DNA of 35,544 nucleotides from Bacteroidota bacterium (GTDB lineage Bacteria; Bacteroidota; Bacteroidia; Flavobacteriales_F; PHOS-HE28): the NCBI GenBank assembly GCA_029573495.1, contig JAKQEI010000127.1, positions 1 through 35,544 on the forward strand, read 5' to 3'. Of this stretch, positions 22,208-30,004 are shown piece by piece. The notes beneath the pieces were generated by a model, which was given only the letters and a program-made list of their open reading frames with translations, was not told the origin of the DNA and did not search any database. Both the position numbers and the translations under genes were made by a program. The number at the start of each line of letters is the position of its first letter. Position 1 is the stretch's first letter.

Positions 22208-23497
22208 ATGAGCGAGAAGGCGCAGATCATCCTTGACGGCAAGACGTACGAGTTCCCGGTGTACGAAGGAAGCGAGGGCGAGAAGGCCATCGACATCAGC
22301 AAACTGCGCGATCAGAGCGGGTACGTCACCCTGGACTTCGGTTACAAGAACACCGGGGCCACCACCAGCGCGATCACCTTCCTGGACGGGGAGCAAGGGA
22401 TCCTGCACTACCGCGGCTACCCCATCGAGCAGCTGGCGGAGAAGGCGAGCTTCCTGGAGGTGTCCTACCTGCTGCTGTACGGCGAGCTGCCCAAGGCGAA
22501 AGAGCTGAACGACTTCGAGAACCAGATCCGCTACCACAGCCTGGTGCACGAGGACATGAAGCACTTCTTCGAGTTCTTCCCGAGCAATGCACACCCGATG
22601 GGCATTCTTTCGGCGATGGTGAACTCGCTGAGCACCTTCTACCCGAAGAGCCAGGATCCGCACCGCTCAGCGAACGATCGCATGCGCACGGCGGTCCGCC
22701 TGATCGCCAAGTTCCCCACGCTGGCCGCGATCAGCTACAAGAACGGACTCGGCCACCCCTACATGTACCCGGATAACAAGCTGGGCTACGTGGAGAACTT
22801 CCTGTACATGATGTACGGGCTGCCCACGGAGCCGTACAAAGTGGACCCGGTGGTGGCGGATGCCTTGAACAAATTGCTCATTCTCCACGCGGACCACGAG
22901 CAGAACTGCAGCGCGAGCACGGTGCGGATGGTCGGCAGCAGCCAGGCCAACCTGTACAGCGCGGTGAGCGCGGGCATCGCCGCCCTGTGGGGCCCCCTTC
23001 ACGGGGGCGCGAACCAGGAAGTGATCGAGATGCTCGAGACCATCCGGAACGATGGCGGCGACATCCAGAAGTGGGTGAACAAGGCCAAGGACAAAGAGGA
23101 CCCTTTCCGTCTCTTCGGATTCGGGCACCGCGTGTACAAGAACTTCGACCCGCGCGCCCGGATCATCAAGAAGAGCTGCGACGATGTGCTGAAGAAGATG
23201 GGGGTGAACGACCCTGTGCTGGACATCGCCAAGCAACTGGAGGAGATCGCGCTGAAGGACGACTACTTCATCGAGCGGAAGTTGTATCCGAACGTGGACT
23301 TCTACAGCGGCATCATCTACCGCGCGATCGGCATTCCCACGCGCATGTTCACGGTGATGTTCGCCCTGGGCCGGTTGCCTGGTTGGATCGCCCAGTGGAA
23401 GGAGATGGTGGAGAACAAGGAGCCGATCGGCCGCCCGCGTCAGATATACACCGGTGCCACGAAGCGGGACTACGTGGCCTTGAAGGACCGCGGCTGA
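22208..23497 (+). CDS. gltA: Citrate synthase
   Basis: This 429-residue type I citrate synthase joins oxaloacetate and acetyl-CoA to citrate in the TCA cycle. Motifs are LHADHEQNCSASTVR (His227, His230), LHGGANQEV (His265), GFGHRVYKNFDPRAR (His307) and NVDFYSG (Asp364); His265, His307 and Asp364 correspond to the catalytic triad of E. coli GltA. The length equals the bacterial norm. The ATG at 22208 begins MSEKAQIILDGKTYEFPV, as expected for this family; the frame is open to 22112, but that part has the promoter. A strong hairpin follows the stop. Confidence 0.97.
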   Translation: MSEKAQIILDGKTYEFPVYEGSEGEKAIDISKLRDQSGYVTLDFGYKNTGATTSAITFLDGEQGILHYRGYPIEQLAEKASFLEVSYLLLYGELPKAKELNDFENQIRYHSLVHEDMKHFFEFFPSNAHPMGILSAMVNSLSTFYPKSQDPHRSANDRMRTAVRLIAKFPTLAAISYKNGLGHPYMYPDNKLGYVENFLYMMYGLPTEPYKVDPVVADALNKLLILHADHEQNCSASTVRMVGSSQANLYSAVSAGIAALWGPLHGGANQEVIEMLETIRNDGGDIQKWVNKAKDKEDPFRLFGFGHRVYKNFDPRARIIKKSCDDVLKKMGVNDPVLDIAKQLEEIALKDDYFIERKLYPNVDFYSGIIYRAIGIPTRMFTVMFALGRLPGWIAQWKEMVENKEPIGRPRQIYTGATKRDYVALKDRG

Positions 23498-23519
23498 ACC
23501 ATACGTACCTCGGAACCCC

Positions 23520-23542
23520 GCGGCCCGGTCGATCCGGGCCGC
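23520..23542 (+). terminator. Perfect 9-bp hairpin after citrate synthase
   Basis: GCGGCCCGG (23520-23528), loop TCGAT, CCGGGCCGC (23534-23542). The stem is GC-only and very stable, but no T-run follows, so it is a terminator or transcript end stabiliser by inference. Confidence 0.6.
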
Positions 23543-23557
23543 ATCCGTTGAACACCT

Positions 23558-23565
23558 TACCTTCG
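23558..23565 (+). promoter_or_regulatory. Candidate -7 box of the small membrane protein gene
   Basis: TACCTTCG, one mismatch to TAnnTTTG, 20 nt before the ATG at 23586. It follows the citrate synthase hairpin, so the following cluster has its own promoter. Confidence 0.45.
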
Positions 23566-23585
23566 CCAACAACCATTCCATCGCA

Positions 23586-23804
23586 ATGAAAAAGATCATC
23601 GGCCTTGTTCTCTGGTTGATCGCCTTCGCGATCCCCTTCCGCTTCGCGATCCTCGACACGGAGGACCTGATGGGGCCGGATGGCACGGTGAACAACGTGA
23701 AAGGCCTGTTCAGCTTCGTCGCCCTGCTCGCCCTGCTCTTCACCGGATACGCGCTGATCGATTCCGCCAGCCCGAAACCCGGCAGCGAGGAGCACGGTCA
23801 CTGA
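23586..23804 (+). CDS. Small two-helix membrane protein
   Basis: The 72-residue protein has a first helix (about 4-22, IIGLVLWLIAFAIPFRFAI), a short acidic loop (DTEDLMGPDG) and a second helix (about 40-60). It ends in a Gly-Ser-Glu-Glu-His-Gly-His tail. The family is not recognised. A -7 box lies 20 nt upstream, and the universal stress protein gene begins 18 bp downstream, so it is probably the first gene of a three-gene unit with that protein and the site-2 protease. Confidence 0.65.
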   Translation: MKKIIGLVLWLIAFAIPFRFAILDTEDLMGPDGTVNNVKGLFSFVALLALLFTGYALIDSASPKPGSEEHGH

Positions 23805-23822
23805 TAGCGGACCCACGATCGC

Positions 23823-24647
23823 ATGGCGCACGTCCTGATCGCCACCGACATGAGCGCGAACGCGCTCAACGCGGCCGCCTATGCGATCCAGCTCTTCGGT
23901 GTGGAAGGGAACAGCTTCACCCTGCTGAACACCTTTCAGACGCCACCCTCCCTGCCCGACCAGCCCCCGCCCCCCAACGAACTCGCGGCGCGCATATCCG
24001 CTGAAGACCTCGAGGTGCATGCACGGAAGTTGCTGGAAGCCCTGCCACAGCCGACCCCGGACCTGGCCACCGTGTCCGCCTACGGCTCGGTGGACATGGT
24101 GGTGCGTGACCTCAGGGAAGATGCCCATGGGCCGGACCTCGTGGTGATGGGGACCCACAGCTTGTCGGCTCCGGAGCGGATGTTCCTGGGCAGCACCACG
24201 GCCGCCATGATCAAGAGCGGCGTGCTTCCGGTGCTCGCGGTGCCTGCGGAAGCCCGTTACGCGGAGCCCCGCCGGATCGTCCTCGCCGACGATGGAGGTC
24301 CCATTGGACGGTCGGACCTGGCCGTCCTGCTGGACATCGCGCGATGGTCGCGATCCGAGGTGATGATCGTACATGTGGTGGATGAAAATGATGAGGCGGA
24401 CACCTCCTCTGCGAACGACGCCTTCGACCAGCTCCTCGGGGCCATCCCCCATACCTATCACACGGTGAGCGGAGAGGACATCATGGTCGCCCTGAACGAA
24501 CTGGCCGACCAGAGCGGTGCGGACATGGCCGTGGTGGTCCACCGCCAACGCGGTCTGCTTGACCGGATGTTCCACCACAGCGTGGCCACCGATCTGGCCC
24601 TGCACACGCATATCCCGCTGCTGGTGTTGCAGCACGGCCAGGAGTGA
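23823..24647 (+). CDS. Universal stress protein, two UspA domains
   Basis: This 274-residue protein holds two UspA-like domains. The first (1-140) begins HVLIATDMSANALNAAAYA and has VVMGTHSLSAPERMFLGSTT, close to the ATP-binding G-x2-G-x9-G-S/T pattern. The second (about 150-274) begins RRIVLADDGGPIGRSDLAVL and ends VVHRQRGLLDRMFHHSVATD, where the glycine pattern is lost. Tandem Usp proteins of this layout are common in Bacteroidota and respond to starvation or stress in the cytosol. The stop codon overlaps the GTG of the following gene by 4 nt. Confidence 0.9.
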   Translation: MAHVLIATDMSANALNAAAYAIQLFGVEGNSFTLLNTFQTPPSLPDQPPPPNELAARISAEDLEVHARKLLEALPQPTPDLATVSAYGSVDMVVRDLREDAHGPDLVVMGTHSLSAPERMFLGSTTAAMIKSGVLPVLAVPAEARYAEPRRIVLADDGGPIGRSDLAVLLDIARWSRSEVMIVHVVDENDEADTSSANDAFDQLLGAIPHTYHTVSGEDIMVALNELADQSGADMAVVVHRQRGLLDRMFHHSVATDLALHTHIPLLVLQHGQE

Positions 24648-24652
24648 GCGGC

Positions 24653-25741
24653 ATGCGCGGTGGCATCCCCTTGTTCCGCTTCCGTGGTATACAGGTCTTC
24701 CTTCATTGGACCTTCCTCCTCTTACCCGCCTACATCGCCTTGACAGGGGTGTCGGAAGGAAGCTCCTGGCCGGTCATCGCCTCGGATATCGGCCAGATCC
24801 TCATCGTCTTCGCCTGTGTGGTGCTGCACGAGTTCGGTCATGCGCTCACGGCCGCCCGTTTCGGGGTGGCGACCCGGGACATCACGCTATTGCCGATAGG
24901 CGGTGTGGCCAGTTTGGAACGGATGCCTGAGGAGCCCAGGCAGGAATTCTGGATCACGGTGGCCGGGCCGATGGTGAACCTGCTCATTGCCGGGATCGCC
25001 TTCCTGGTCCTGGCCGTCATGGGGCTTGCTCAGCTCACCACCGAGCTCTTCGGCGACATCTCTTCCTGGACCGGTGTGCTCACCTTTCTGGTCGTGGCCA
25101 ACATCAGCCTCTTCCTCTTCAACTTGATCCCTGCCTTCCCGATGGATGGAGGACGCATCCTACGGTCGGCACTGGGCATGTGGTTGCCACGCCCGAGGGC
25201 CACGCGGATCGCCACGGTGATCGGAAGGATCCTCGCCGTTGGGTTCGTCGGATACGGATTGTACAGCGGTGCGGCCATCCTCGCGATCATCGGCGTCTTC
25301 ATCTTCATGGCGGCAGGATCTGAGGCACGGATCGTGCAACAGAAGGCCGACCGGCAGAGCCTGCGCGTGGGTCAACTGGTAAGGAACGACCTCATCCGGA
25401 TGGAGCCGACCGCGACCGTTCAGGACGCCTGGAACGCACTCACCTTGATCGATCAGCACACCCTGGCCGTAACGGACCAGGGCCTGTTCCGTGGGCTCGT
25501 CGGTCGCGAGGAATTGAGAAGTGCTTTGCAGCGGGGCGAAGGCGTGAGCATGATCGGGCCGCTCACGCGGCATGTCCCTTCGGTCGCGGTCGAGGAAAGC
25601 GCCTTGACGGTGCTTGAACGCATGGTCCAGGAGCAGCTCCACGCGGTGATGGCGAGCAGCAACGGCGCCCAGGTCGGCGTGGTCCTTCGCAGGGACCTGG
25701 AAAAGGCGCTCGGTCCGATCGGAACGAGCCGAACGGCCTGA
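24653..25741 (+). CDS. Site-2 protease family membrane metalloprotease with CBS domains
   Basis: This 362-residue protein has about six membrane helices. The zinc site is VLHEFGHALTAARFG (HExxH at about residues 59-63) and the second motif is NLIPAFPMDGGRILRSAL (N-PxxxDGG class). A CBS-domain pair follows (about 230-355). This is the Rip3/slr1821-like group of M50 peptidases that cleave within the membrane; the CBS pair may sense nucleotides. ATG 24653 is used; GTG at 24644 is an alternative that overlaps the stress protein stop. The pairing with a universal stress protein suggests stress-linked regulated proteolysis, but the substrate is unknown. Confidence 0.9.
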   Translation: MRGGIPLFRFRGIQVFLHWTFLLLPAYIALTGVSEGSSWPVIASDIGQILIVFACVVLHEFGHALTAARFGVATRDITLLPIGGVASLERMPEEPRQEFWITVAGPMVNLLIAGIAFLVLAVMGLAQLTTELFGDISSWTGVLTFLVVANISLFLFNLIPAFPMDGGRILRSALGMWLPRPRATRIATVIGRILAVGFVGYGLYSGAAILAIIGVFIFMAAGSEARIVQQKADRQSLRVGQLVRNDLIRMEPTATVQDAWNALTLIDQHTLAVTDQGLFRGLVGREELRSALQRGEGVSMIGPLTRHVPSVAVEESALTVLERMVQEQLHAVMASSNGAQVGVVLRRDLEKALGPIGTSRTA

Positions 25742-25754
25742 GGTGGTGCCAGGA

Positions 25755-26657
25755 TCACTCCACCGGCCTCTTCTTCGGATCGTGCACGGTGAACACCCGG
25801 GAGATATTGAAGCCGAAATGGATGTCACCATCGGCCCAATCACCGGTGGTCTCGGTGATGAAGGCCCGCTCGAACATGCCGGTGCTGTTCGTGAAATGCA
25901 GCTGGAAGACGTGACCGCCGGTCTCGATATCGAAACCTACGGACAAGGAGTTCCTAAGGCCGGGCACCTCGTCACGCAGGACGTGGAAGTACTCCCCGTT
26001 CACCGCGAGCCGCTTGGTCAGCTTCACCCGGCCACCGATGCCCACATTGATGAGGTCGTTCGGGTCATTCTCCGCCTCGACCAGGTTGCGGTGCACGACA
26101 CCAGGGGTCAATTGCATGCTGAATCCCTCGCTGAACTTCCTGCCCAGAACCATCTGCCAGGAGTATGAGAGCCGGTGCGTGAAGTAATCCTGTCGGTCGG
26201 GGCCGTACCAGGGCACTTCAGTGGCCCGGGCGGTAGTGATGGACGAGGAGGCCACAACGGCGAGGGTGACCGGCATCCCACAACCCTCATCGCACTGTCG
26301 CAGCACCTTGTACTTGGCGAAGCCGTCCACGGTCTTCTGGAAACCGCTCCGACCGATACCGACCATCAGCCGGTCCGTGAGACCGTAGTCCAGACCCAGA
26401 CGCACATCGGCGTTATCCAGGCCGAAGAATTCGTTCACGCCCCCGCTCAGGAAGCCGAAGCGGTGACTGATCCGGAAGTCGAGCACGCCATGTGCCGTGT
26501 TCTCCAGGCTGTGCCCGTTGATCACACGGGTGGTCTTGAAACTGGCGTTGGTGTATACCGGACCGGTCTCCTCCTCCCCCAGCAGATCGAGCAGGTCCTC
26601 CTGCCCGAATACGGGTGTGCAACACAGGGCGGCGGCCAACAGGGCGAAACGGGTCAT
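25755..26657 (-). CDS. DUF5777-family beta-barrel protein
   Basis: This 300-residue protein has a signal peptide (about 1-18, ending VFG-QEDLL) and a beta-strand-rich body with alternating polar and hydrophobic residues and many Gly-Leu-Met segments (VRLGLDYGLTDRLMVGIGRS), typical of an outer-membrane barrel. The N-terminal TRVINGHSLENTAHGVLDFR and RFGFLSG blocks match the DUF5777 group of Bacteroidota. It is the last gene of the minus-strand set and follows the YceI gene by 30 bp. Its function is not known; by analogy with its neighbours it could be the outer-membrane member of an envelope electron- or lipid-carrier system. Confidence 0.85.
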   Translation of the reverse strand: MTRFALLAAALCCTPVFGQEDLLDLLGEEETGPVYTNASFKTTRVINGHSLENTAHGVLDFRISHRFGFLSGGVNEFFGLDNADVRLGLDYGLTDRLMVGIGRSGFQKTVDGFAKYKVLRQCDEGCGMPVTLAVVASSSITTARATEVPWYGPDRQDYFTHRLSYSWQMVLGRKFSEGFSMQLTPGVVHRNLVEAENDPNDLINVGIGGRVKLTKRLAVNGEYFHVLRDEVPGLRNSLSVGFDIETGGHVFQLHFTNSTGMFERAFITETTGDWADGDIHFGFNISRVFTVHDPKKRPVE

Positions 26658-26687
26658 GGTGGGTCTAAGGATGGTACGCGGTCCGGG

Positions 26688-27242
26688 TCACATGCGGGCG
26701 TAGGTCAGGTCGACCTTCACCTTGATCTGTTCGGCGATGTTCTTTCGCACCACGCCGGGGATGGCGATCCCATGGTCCTCGGGCCGCACGGAGAAATCGC
26801 TGTTGGCCTTGATGGTTCCGTCGGCATTCACCACAAAGGTCGCCTTTGTCGTCAACGGCTTGGTGACACCATGGATGGTCAGATCGCCGGAAACGTCCAC
26901 ATCGTAGGATCCGGCTTTCATGGCATCAGCAGCGGTGAAACCGCTCACCTTGCCCTTGAAGTTGGCCTTCGGGTGGGTGTTGCTCTCCATGTAGTTCTCG
27001 TTGAAGTGCTCCTGCATGAGCGCTTTCTCGAACTCGAAGGCCTTGATCAATGCGGCGAACTCGATGGCCCCCGTGGATGCGTCGAACACGCTCGTGACCT
27101 TGTTGTTGTCCGCTTCGATGTTCTCCACCGGAGTTCCCGAGAAGAAGTTGATGTGTCCGTTGCGTGTGGCGAAGCGCTCCTGCGCGGAGAGGGAGGCCGG
27201 CAGCATGGCCAGCGCGAGGGTCAGGTAAGCGAGCGTTCTCAT
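26688..27242 (-). CDS. YceI family protein (first copy)
   Basis: This 184-residue secreted protein has a signal peptide (about 1-20, ending SLSA-QERF) and the YceI lipocalin-like beta-barrel. The conserved parts are NNKVTSVFDASTGAIEFAALI, HFNENYMESNTHPKANFKG, VSGDLTIHGVTKPL and EDHGIAIPGVVR. YceI proteins carry a polyisoprenoid or quinone-like lipid in their central cavity in the periplasm. It lies 21 bp after the OB-fold gene. A second, diverged YceI gene is at 32805-33359; the two share the HFNENYM block. Confidence 0.93.
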   Translation of the reverse strand: MRTLAYLTLALAMLPASLSAQERFATRNGHINFFSGTPVENIEADNNKVTSVFDASTGAIEFAALIKAFEFEKALMQEHFNENYMESNTHPKANFKGKVSGFTAADAMKAGSYDVDVSGDLTIHGVTKPLTTKATFVVNADGTIKANSDFSVRPEDHGIAIPGVVRKNIAEQIKVKVDLTYARM

Positions 27243-27263
27243 GTCCTTGTTCTTATGGGTTCT

Positions 27264-27695
27264 TCACTTGTTCTCAACGGCCACACACCGCACCAGCACG
27301 ACGTCCATGAGCAAGCCGGTGCAGATCCCCTTGATGGTGACGTCCGCTCCGGAACGCCAATCCGTCGGCACTTCCTCGTCCTGGAATTCACAAACAATGC
27401 CAGCCAGATCATCACCGGTCTCCAGGACCACGTTCGTGACCCCGGTCCCGAGCGGCTCCATGGCACGGATGGTACCCGACACCTGCACCACCTGTTCGGT
27501 CATACCCACATAGCGTTGGTTCGCTGCGGCCTCATCCGTTTGGAAATCGGCCAGCAATTCCCCGGCGGTCACCTTTTCTTGCACTGGCATGGATGCGGTA
27601 CCGGCCACACCCCGGTTGAATTCGAGGTATCCGTAGGTCGCACCCACGAGGAGCACGACAACGGCGGTGATGACGATCAGATGCTTGCGTTCCAT
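27264..27695 (-). CDS. OB-fold (tRNA_anti-like) membrane-anchored protein
   Basis: The 143-residue protein starts at ATG 27695 (MERKHLIVITAVVV); the frame is open further upstream but would overlap the cytochrome gene. A single N-terminal helix (about 4-20) is followed by an OB-fold domain (about 45-143) with VQVSGTIRAME, VLETGDDLAGIVCEFQDEE and VTIKGICTGLLMDVVLVRC. This agrees with the tRNA_anti-like family (PF12869), whose members in Bacteroidota are mostly membrane-anchored and of unknown ligand. The gene starts 8 bp after the cytochrome-like gene and is part of the same unit. Confidence 0.85.
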   Translation of the reverse strand: MERKHLIVITAVVVLLVGATYGYLEFNRGVAGTASMPVQEKVTAGELLADFQTDEAAANQRYVGMTEQVVQVSGTIRAMEPLGTGVTNVVLETGDDLAGIVCEFQDEEVPTDWRSGADVTIKGICTGLLMDVVLVRCVAVENK

Positions 27696-27703
27696 GGTCG
27701 TGC

Positions 27704-28060
27704 TTATTGAGGGGCGCCAGCGTCCACCCATGCCTGCAGCTTCTGAAGATCGCAGGCCGAAAGGGAGCCCCCCTGGGGCATGGACCTGGAGATGAAGACC
27801 TGCTGTTGGAAGGATCCATTGTCGACGATGGCTTTCACATTGGCGTACTGTGTGAAGTCCCCAGGACCCGTCCCCCCGGGGAAATGGCAGTTCGCGCACC
27901 TGGAGAGGATCAGGGGTTCGATGGTCGCAGTCCAATATCCGGCGGCGGTGGCGTCACCCACATCACAGGACCCGGGATACAGGACCTCCTCCTTGTCGTA
28001 GTAGCAGCCTGCCGTCGCCAGCAGACCTCCGAATAGGAACCAACGCTTCATCCTGCGCAT
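27704..28060 (-). CDS. Single-haem c-type cytochrome-like lipoprotein
   Basis: The product has 118 residues from ATG 28060 (MRRMKRWFLFGG). The frame is open to 28084, but this would overlap the previous gene. A lipobox TAGC (Cys19) follows the signal. One haem motif CANCH lies at about residues 57-61 (LSRCANCHFPGG), and the likely distal Met is in RSMPQGG. The C-terminus ends in ACDLQKLQAWVDAGAP, the same pattern as both halves of the adjacent two-haem protein. It is probably tethered to a membrane in the periplasm or outer surface. Haem attachment would be by the cytochrome c maturation system, not seen in this window. Confidence 0.8.
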   Translation of the reverse strand: MRRMKRWFLFGGLLATAGCYYDKEEVLYPGSCDVGDATAAGYWTATIEPLILSRCANCHFPGGTGPGDFTQYANVKAIVDNGSFQQQVFISRSMPQGGSLSACDLQKLQAWVDAGAPQ

Positions 28061-28064
28061 CGTA

Positions 28065-28835
28065 TCAGTTGTTGGGTGCTCCATCCGCGATCCAGGTCAG
28101 GAACTGCTGGATCCGGCAATCGGGCAACATGTTCCCGGAGGGAGGCATGGCCACCGCACCATCGAGGTGTTGGATGGCTGCTGCAAGGCGCCCGTCATCA
28201 GCCACGAGGTGAAGGTCATCCCACGTGCCGAAGTCCAGCCCACCCTGAGGGGAGCCGCCGCCATGGCAACCGCCGCAGCGCTGGGCCACGAGGGGTGCGA
28301 TCGTTCCGGAATAGGTCACGTTCAAGGTGTCGCAGCTGGTGGGTACACAGGAGTTGTTCTGCGCGCCCTGCAGCAGCCAGCGGCGTATGAGCTCCTTCTG
28401 CTCCGCGGTCAACGGGTCCTGCGGCGGTTGCGGCATCACATCCTCCGGATCCGTTTCGTTGATCGCCTCCCACAGGTCGCTGTCCAATGGATCGTTCAGC
28501 CGGATGATGTCGCTGGCCATCAGGGACGCGTAGCTCGTGATCTCGATGCCGTCGTTGTCATCCGTCGGCTGGTTATGACAACCAGGAACTGCGCAGTTGG
28601 AGATCAAGAGGGGCAGCACCTGCTGTTCAAAGTAGATGGTGTTCGAATCGCATACGATCGGCTGCGGCTCCTCGCCTCCACCACCGCCTCCGTTGCCTCC
28701 ATCGTCCACGATGGGTCCTTCGGGAGGGAAGGGCGGTTCGTGCACACACGCGGCAAATGCAAGCACAACGGCCACCAAGGGCATCCACCGCCCGAACCCC
28801 AACAACCATCCATTGGTGACGCGTTGTGCCGACAT
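28065..28835 (-). CDS. Two-haem c-type cytochrome-like lipoprotein
   Basis: ATG 28835 gives 256 residues with a lipobox (VLAFAAC). The frame is open to 28901; that longer start would overlap the upstream small gene. A Gly/Pro/Glu-rich linker (about 38-55) leads to two similar units. The first has CAVPGCH (four residues between the cysteines) with distal candidate EDVMPQPP; the second has CGGCH with VAMPPSGNM. Each ends in a W-x3-GA helix (RRWLLQGA, LTWIADGA). The unit is related to the single-haem neighbour, so the gene appears to be a tandem duplication. Planctomycete-type cytochrome c domains are the nearest known type. Electron transfer is inference. Confidence 0.75.
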   Translation of the reverse strand: MSAQRVTNGWLLGFGRWMPLVAVVLAFAACVHEPPFPPEGPIVDDGGNGGGGGGEEPQPIVCDSNTIYFEQQVLPLLISNCAVPGCHNQPTDDNDGIEITSYASLMASDIIRLNDPLDSDLWEAINETDPEDVMPQPPQDPLTAEQKELIRRWLLQGAQNNSCVPTSCDTLNVTYSGTIAPLVAQRCGGCHGGGSPQGGLDFGTWDDLHLVADDGRLAAAIQHLDGAVAMPPSGNMLPDCRIQQFLTWIADGAPNN

Positions 28836-28878
28836 CCGTCCTTCCATTCCTTTTCCAGTTCCCATTCCCGGGTCAATA

Positions 28879-29166
28879 CTACTGGCTCCCGTCACCTTCA
28901 TCCCATTCGTTCCGGACGAGTCGGGAATTGAGGCCGACGGAGCGGGTCCCCAACGGATCGTGGCCCCGCTGAACGGTCATTCGCTGCAGTTGGATCACCT
29001 CACAGGTGATCACCACGGCATTCAACGCGTTATGGTAGAACGGCGCTTGGTTGAGTTGGAGGATCCTGCCGAGCAGGGCCGACGGTTCCGTGGTCAGCAG
29101 GTTGGCCAGATCCTCGGGCCGCAGGACCCCTAGGTCCGTCGTGATCATACCCATGGTCCTTCGCAT
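28879..29166 (-). CDS. Small hypothetical protein
   Basis: A 95-residue frame on the minus strand between the LytTR regulator and the cytochrome genes. It is rich in GC-ending codons, as real genes here are, and has a soluble, mixed alpha/beta composition (DLGVLRPEDLANLLTTEPSA, then NALNAVVITCEVIQLQR). No signal peptide or known domain is recognised. The start may be at 29166, or at the Met codons 29154 or 29148. If not a gene, 28836-29251 would be a 416-bp leader of the cytochrome operon. Confidence 0.45.
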   Translation of the reverse strand: MRRTMGMITTDLGVLRPEDLANLLTTEPSALLGRILQLNQAPFYHNALNAVVITCEVIQLQRMTVQRGHDPLGTRSVGLNSRLVRNEWDEGDGSQ

Positions 29167-29251
29167 GATCCGAAGATGGCTGGAGCGTCTGGCGCTGGAC
29201 GAATGCTTGCGGATGGACCGGTTATTGGGGCCGATGGGACCGGAAGTAAGC

Positions 29252-30004
29252 CTACTCGCCGGCGAGCCAGCGCTTGAACTCCGCGGACCGTTCGCTGCTC
29301 ACGATGGCGTCATCGCCGTAGGGTGGATCAAGCACCACCTTCACGCGGCTCTTGCTGTACGCAAGCAGCTCCTTGATGCTACCCAGCTCAACAATGATCT
29401 GCCGGTTGAGTCGGATGAAACGCGCCGGGTCCAGTTGTTTCTCCAGGCGGTCGAGGCTCTCCTCCAAGGGCAGGTCCCGACCTTCATGCGTGCGGAGGAA
29501 CGTATTCTTCTGCAGAGAGTGGATGTATGCGATCTGCGAAGGTTCCACCAGCTTGAAGTGGTCCCCGTATCGGATCAGGAAGCGCTTCACCGGCAGCTGC
29601 CGTTCGCTGGGTTCACCGGCCTTGGCCAGCGAGCCATGGTCGCGGACCACGCGCAGGTTCTTCGCGCGCAGGATGGCCTCGGCGAGCTCCGACCGTTTCA
29701 AAGGCTTCAGCAGGTAGTCCACCGCATTCACCCGGAAGGCCTTCAACGCATGTTCATCGAAAGCGGTGACGAAGACCACGGGAAAGGCGGCCTCCACGGA
29801 ACGGAAGATGGCGAAGCTCTCCCCGTCGGCCAGTTGCACATCAAAGAAGGCCAGGTCCGGGGCGGGGTTCGCGCCGATCCACTCCACCGCTTCCTTCACC
29901 GTCGCGACATCGGCCACCACGTTGATCGTCGGGTCGATCTCGACCAACATCTTGCGCATGCGCGCCACGGCGGCGGTTTCGTCCTCGACGATCAGGATGT
30001 TCAT
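29252..30004 (-). CDS. LytTR-family response regulator
   Basis: This 250-residue protein has a receiver domain (1-115) with the acidic pocket E7-D8-E9, phospho-acceptor Asp55 (AFFDVQLADG), Thr80 and Lys100 (YLLKPL), and a LytTR DNA-binding domain (about 145-248, with KNTFLRTHEGRDLP and FIRLNRQIIVEL). Such regulators are paired with 5TM-lyt or PF06580 kinases and bind direct repeats upstream of target genes. The start ATG overlaps the TGA of the kinase gene by 4 nt (ATGA), so the two are translationally coupled. The next minus-strand genes are likely targets by position only. Confidence 0.95.
   Translation of the reverse strand: MNILIVEDETAAVARMRKMLVEIDPTINVVADVATVKEAVEWIGANPAPDLAFFDVQLADGESFAIFRSVEAAFPVVFVTAFDEHALKAFRVNAVDYLLKPLKRSELAEAILRAKNLRVVRDHGSLAKAGEPSERQLPVKRFLIRYGDHFKLVEPSQIAYIHSLQKNTFLRTHEGRDLPLEESLDRLEKQLDPARFIRLNRQIIVELGSIKELLAYSKSRVKVVLDPPYGDDAIVSSERSAEFKRWLAGE

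Noticed and set aside
26175-27710. 511-codon plus-strand frame across the DUF5777, YceI and OB-fold genes
   Set aside because: Runs opposite three well-supported genes and has His/Gly/Val-rich shadow composition.
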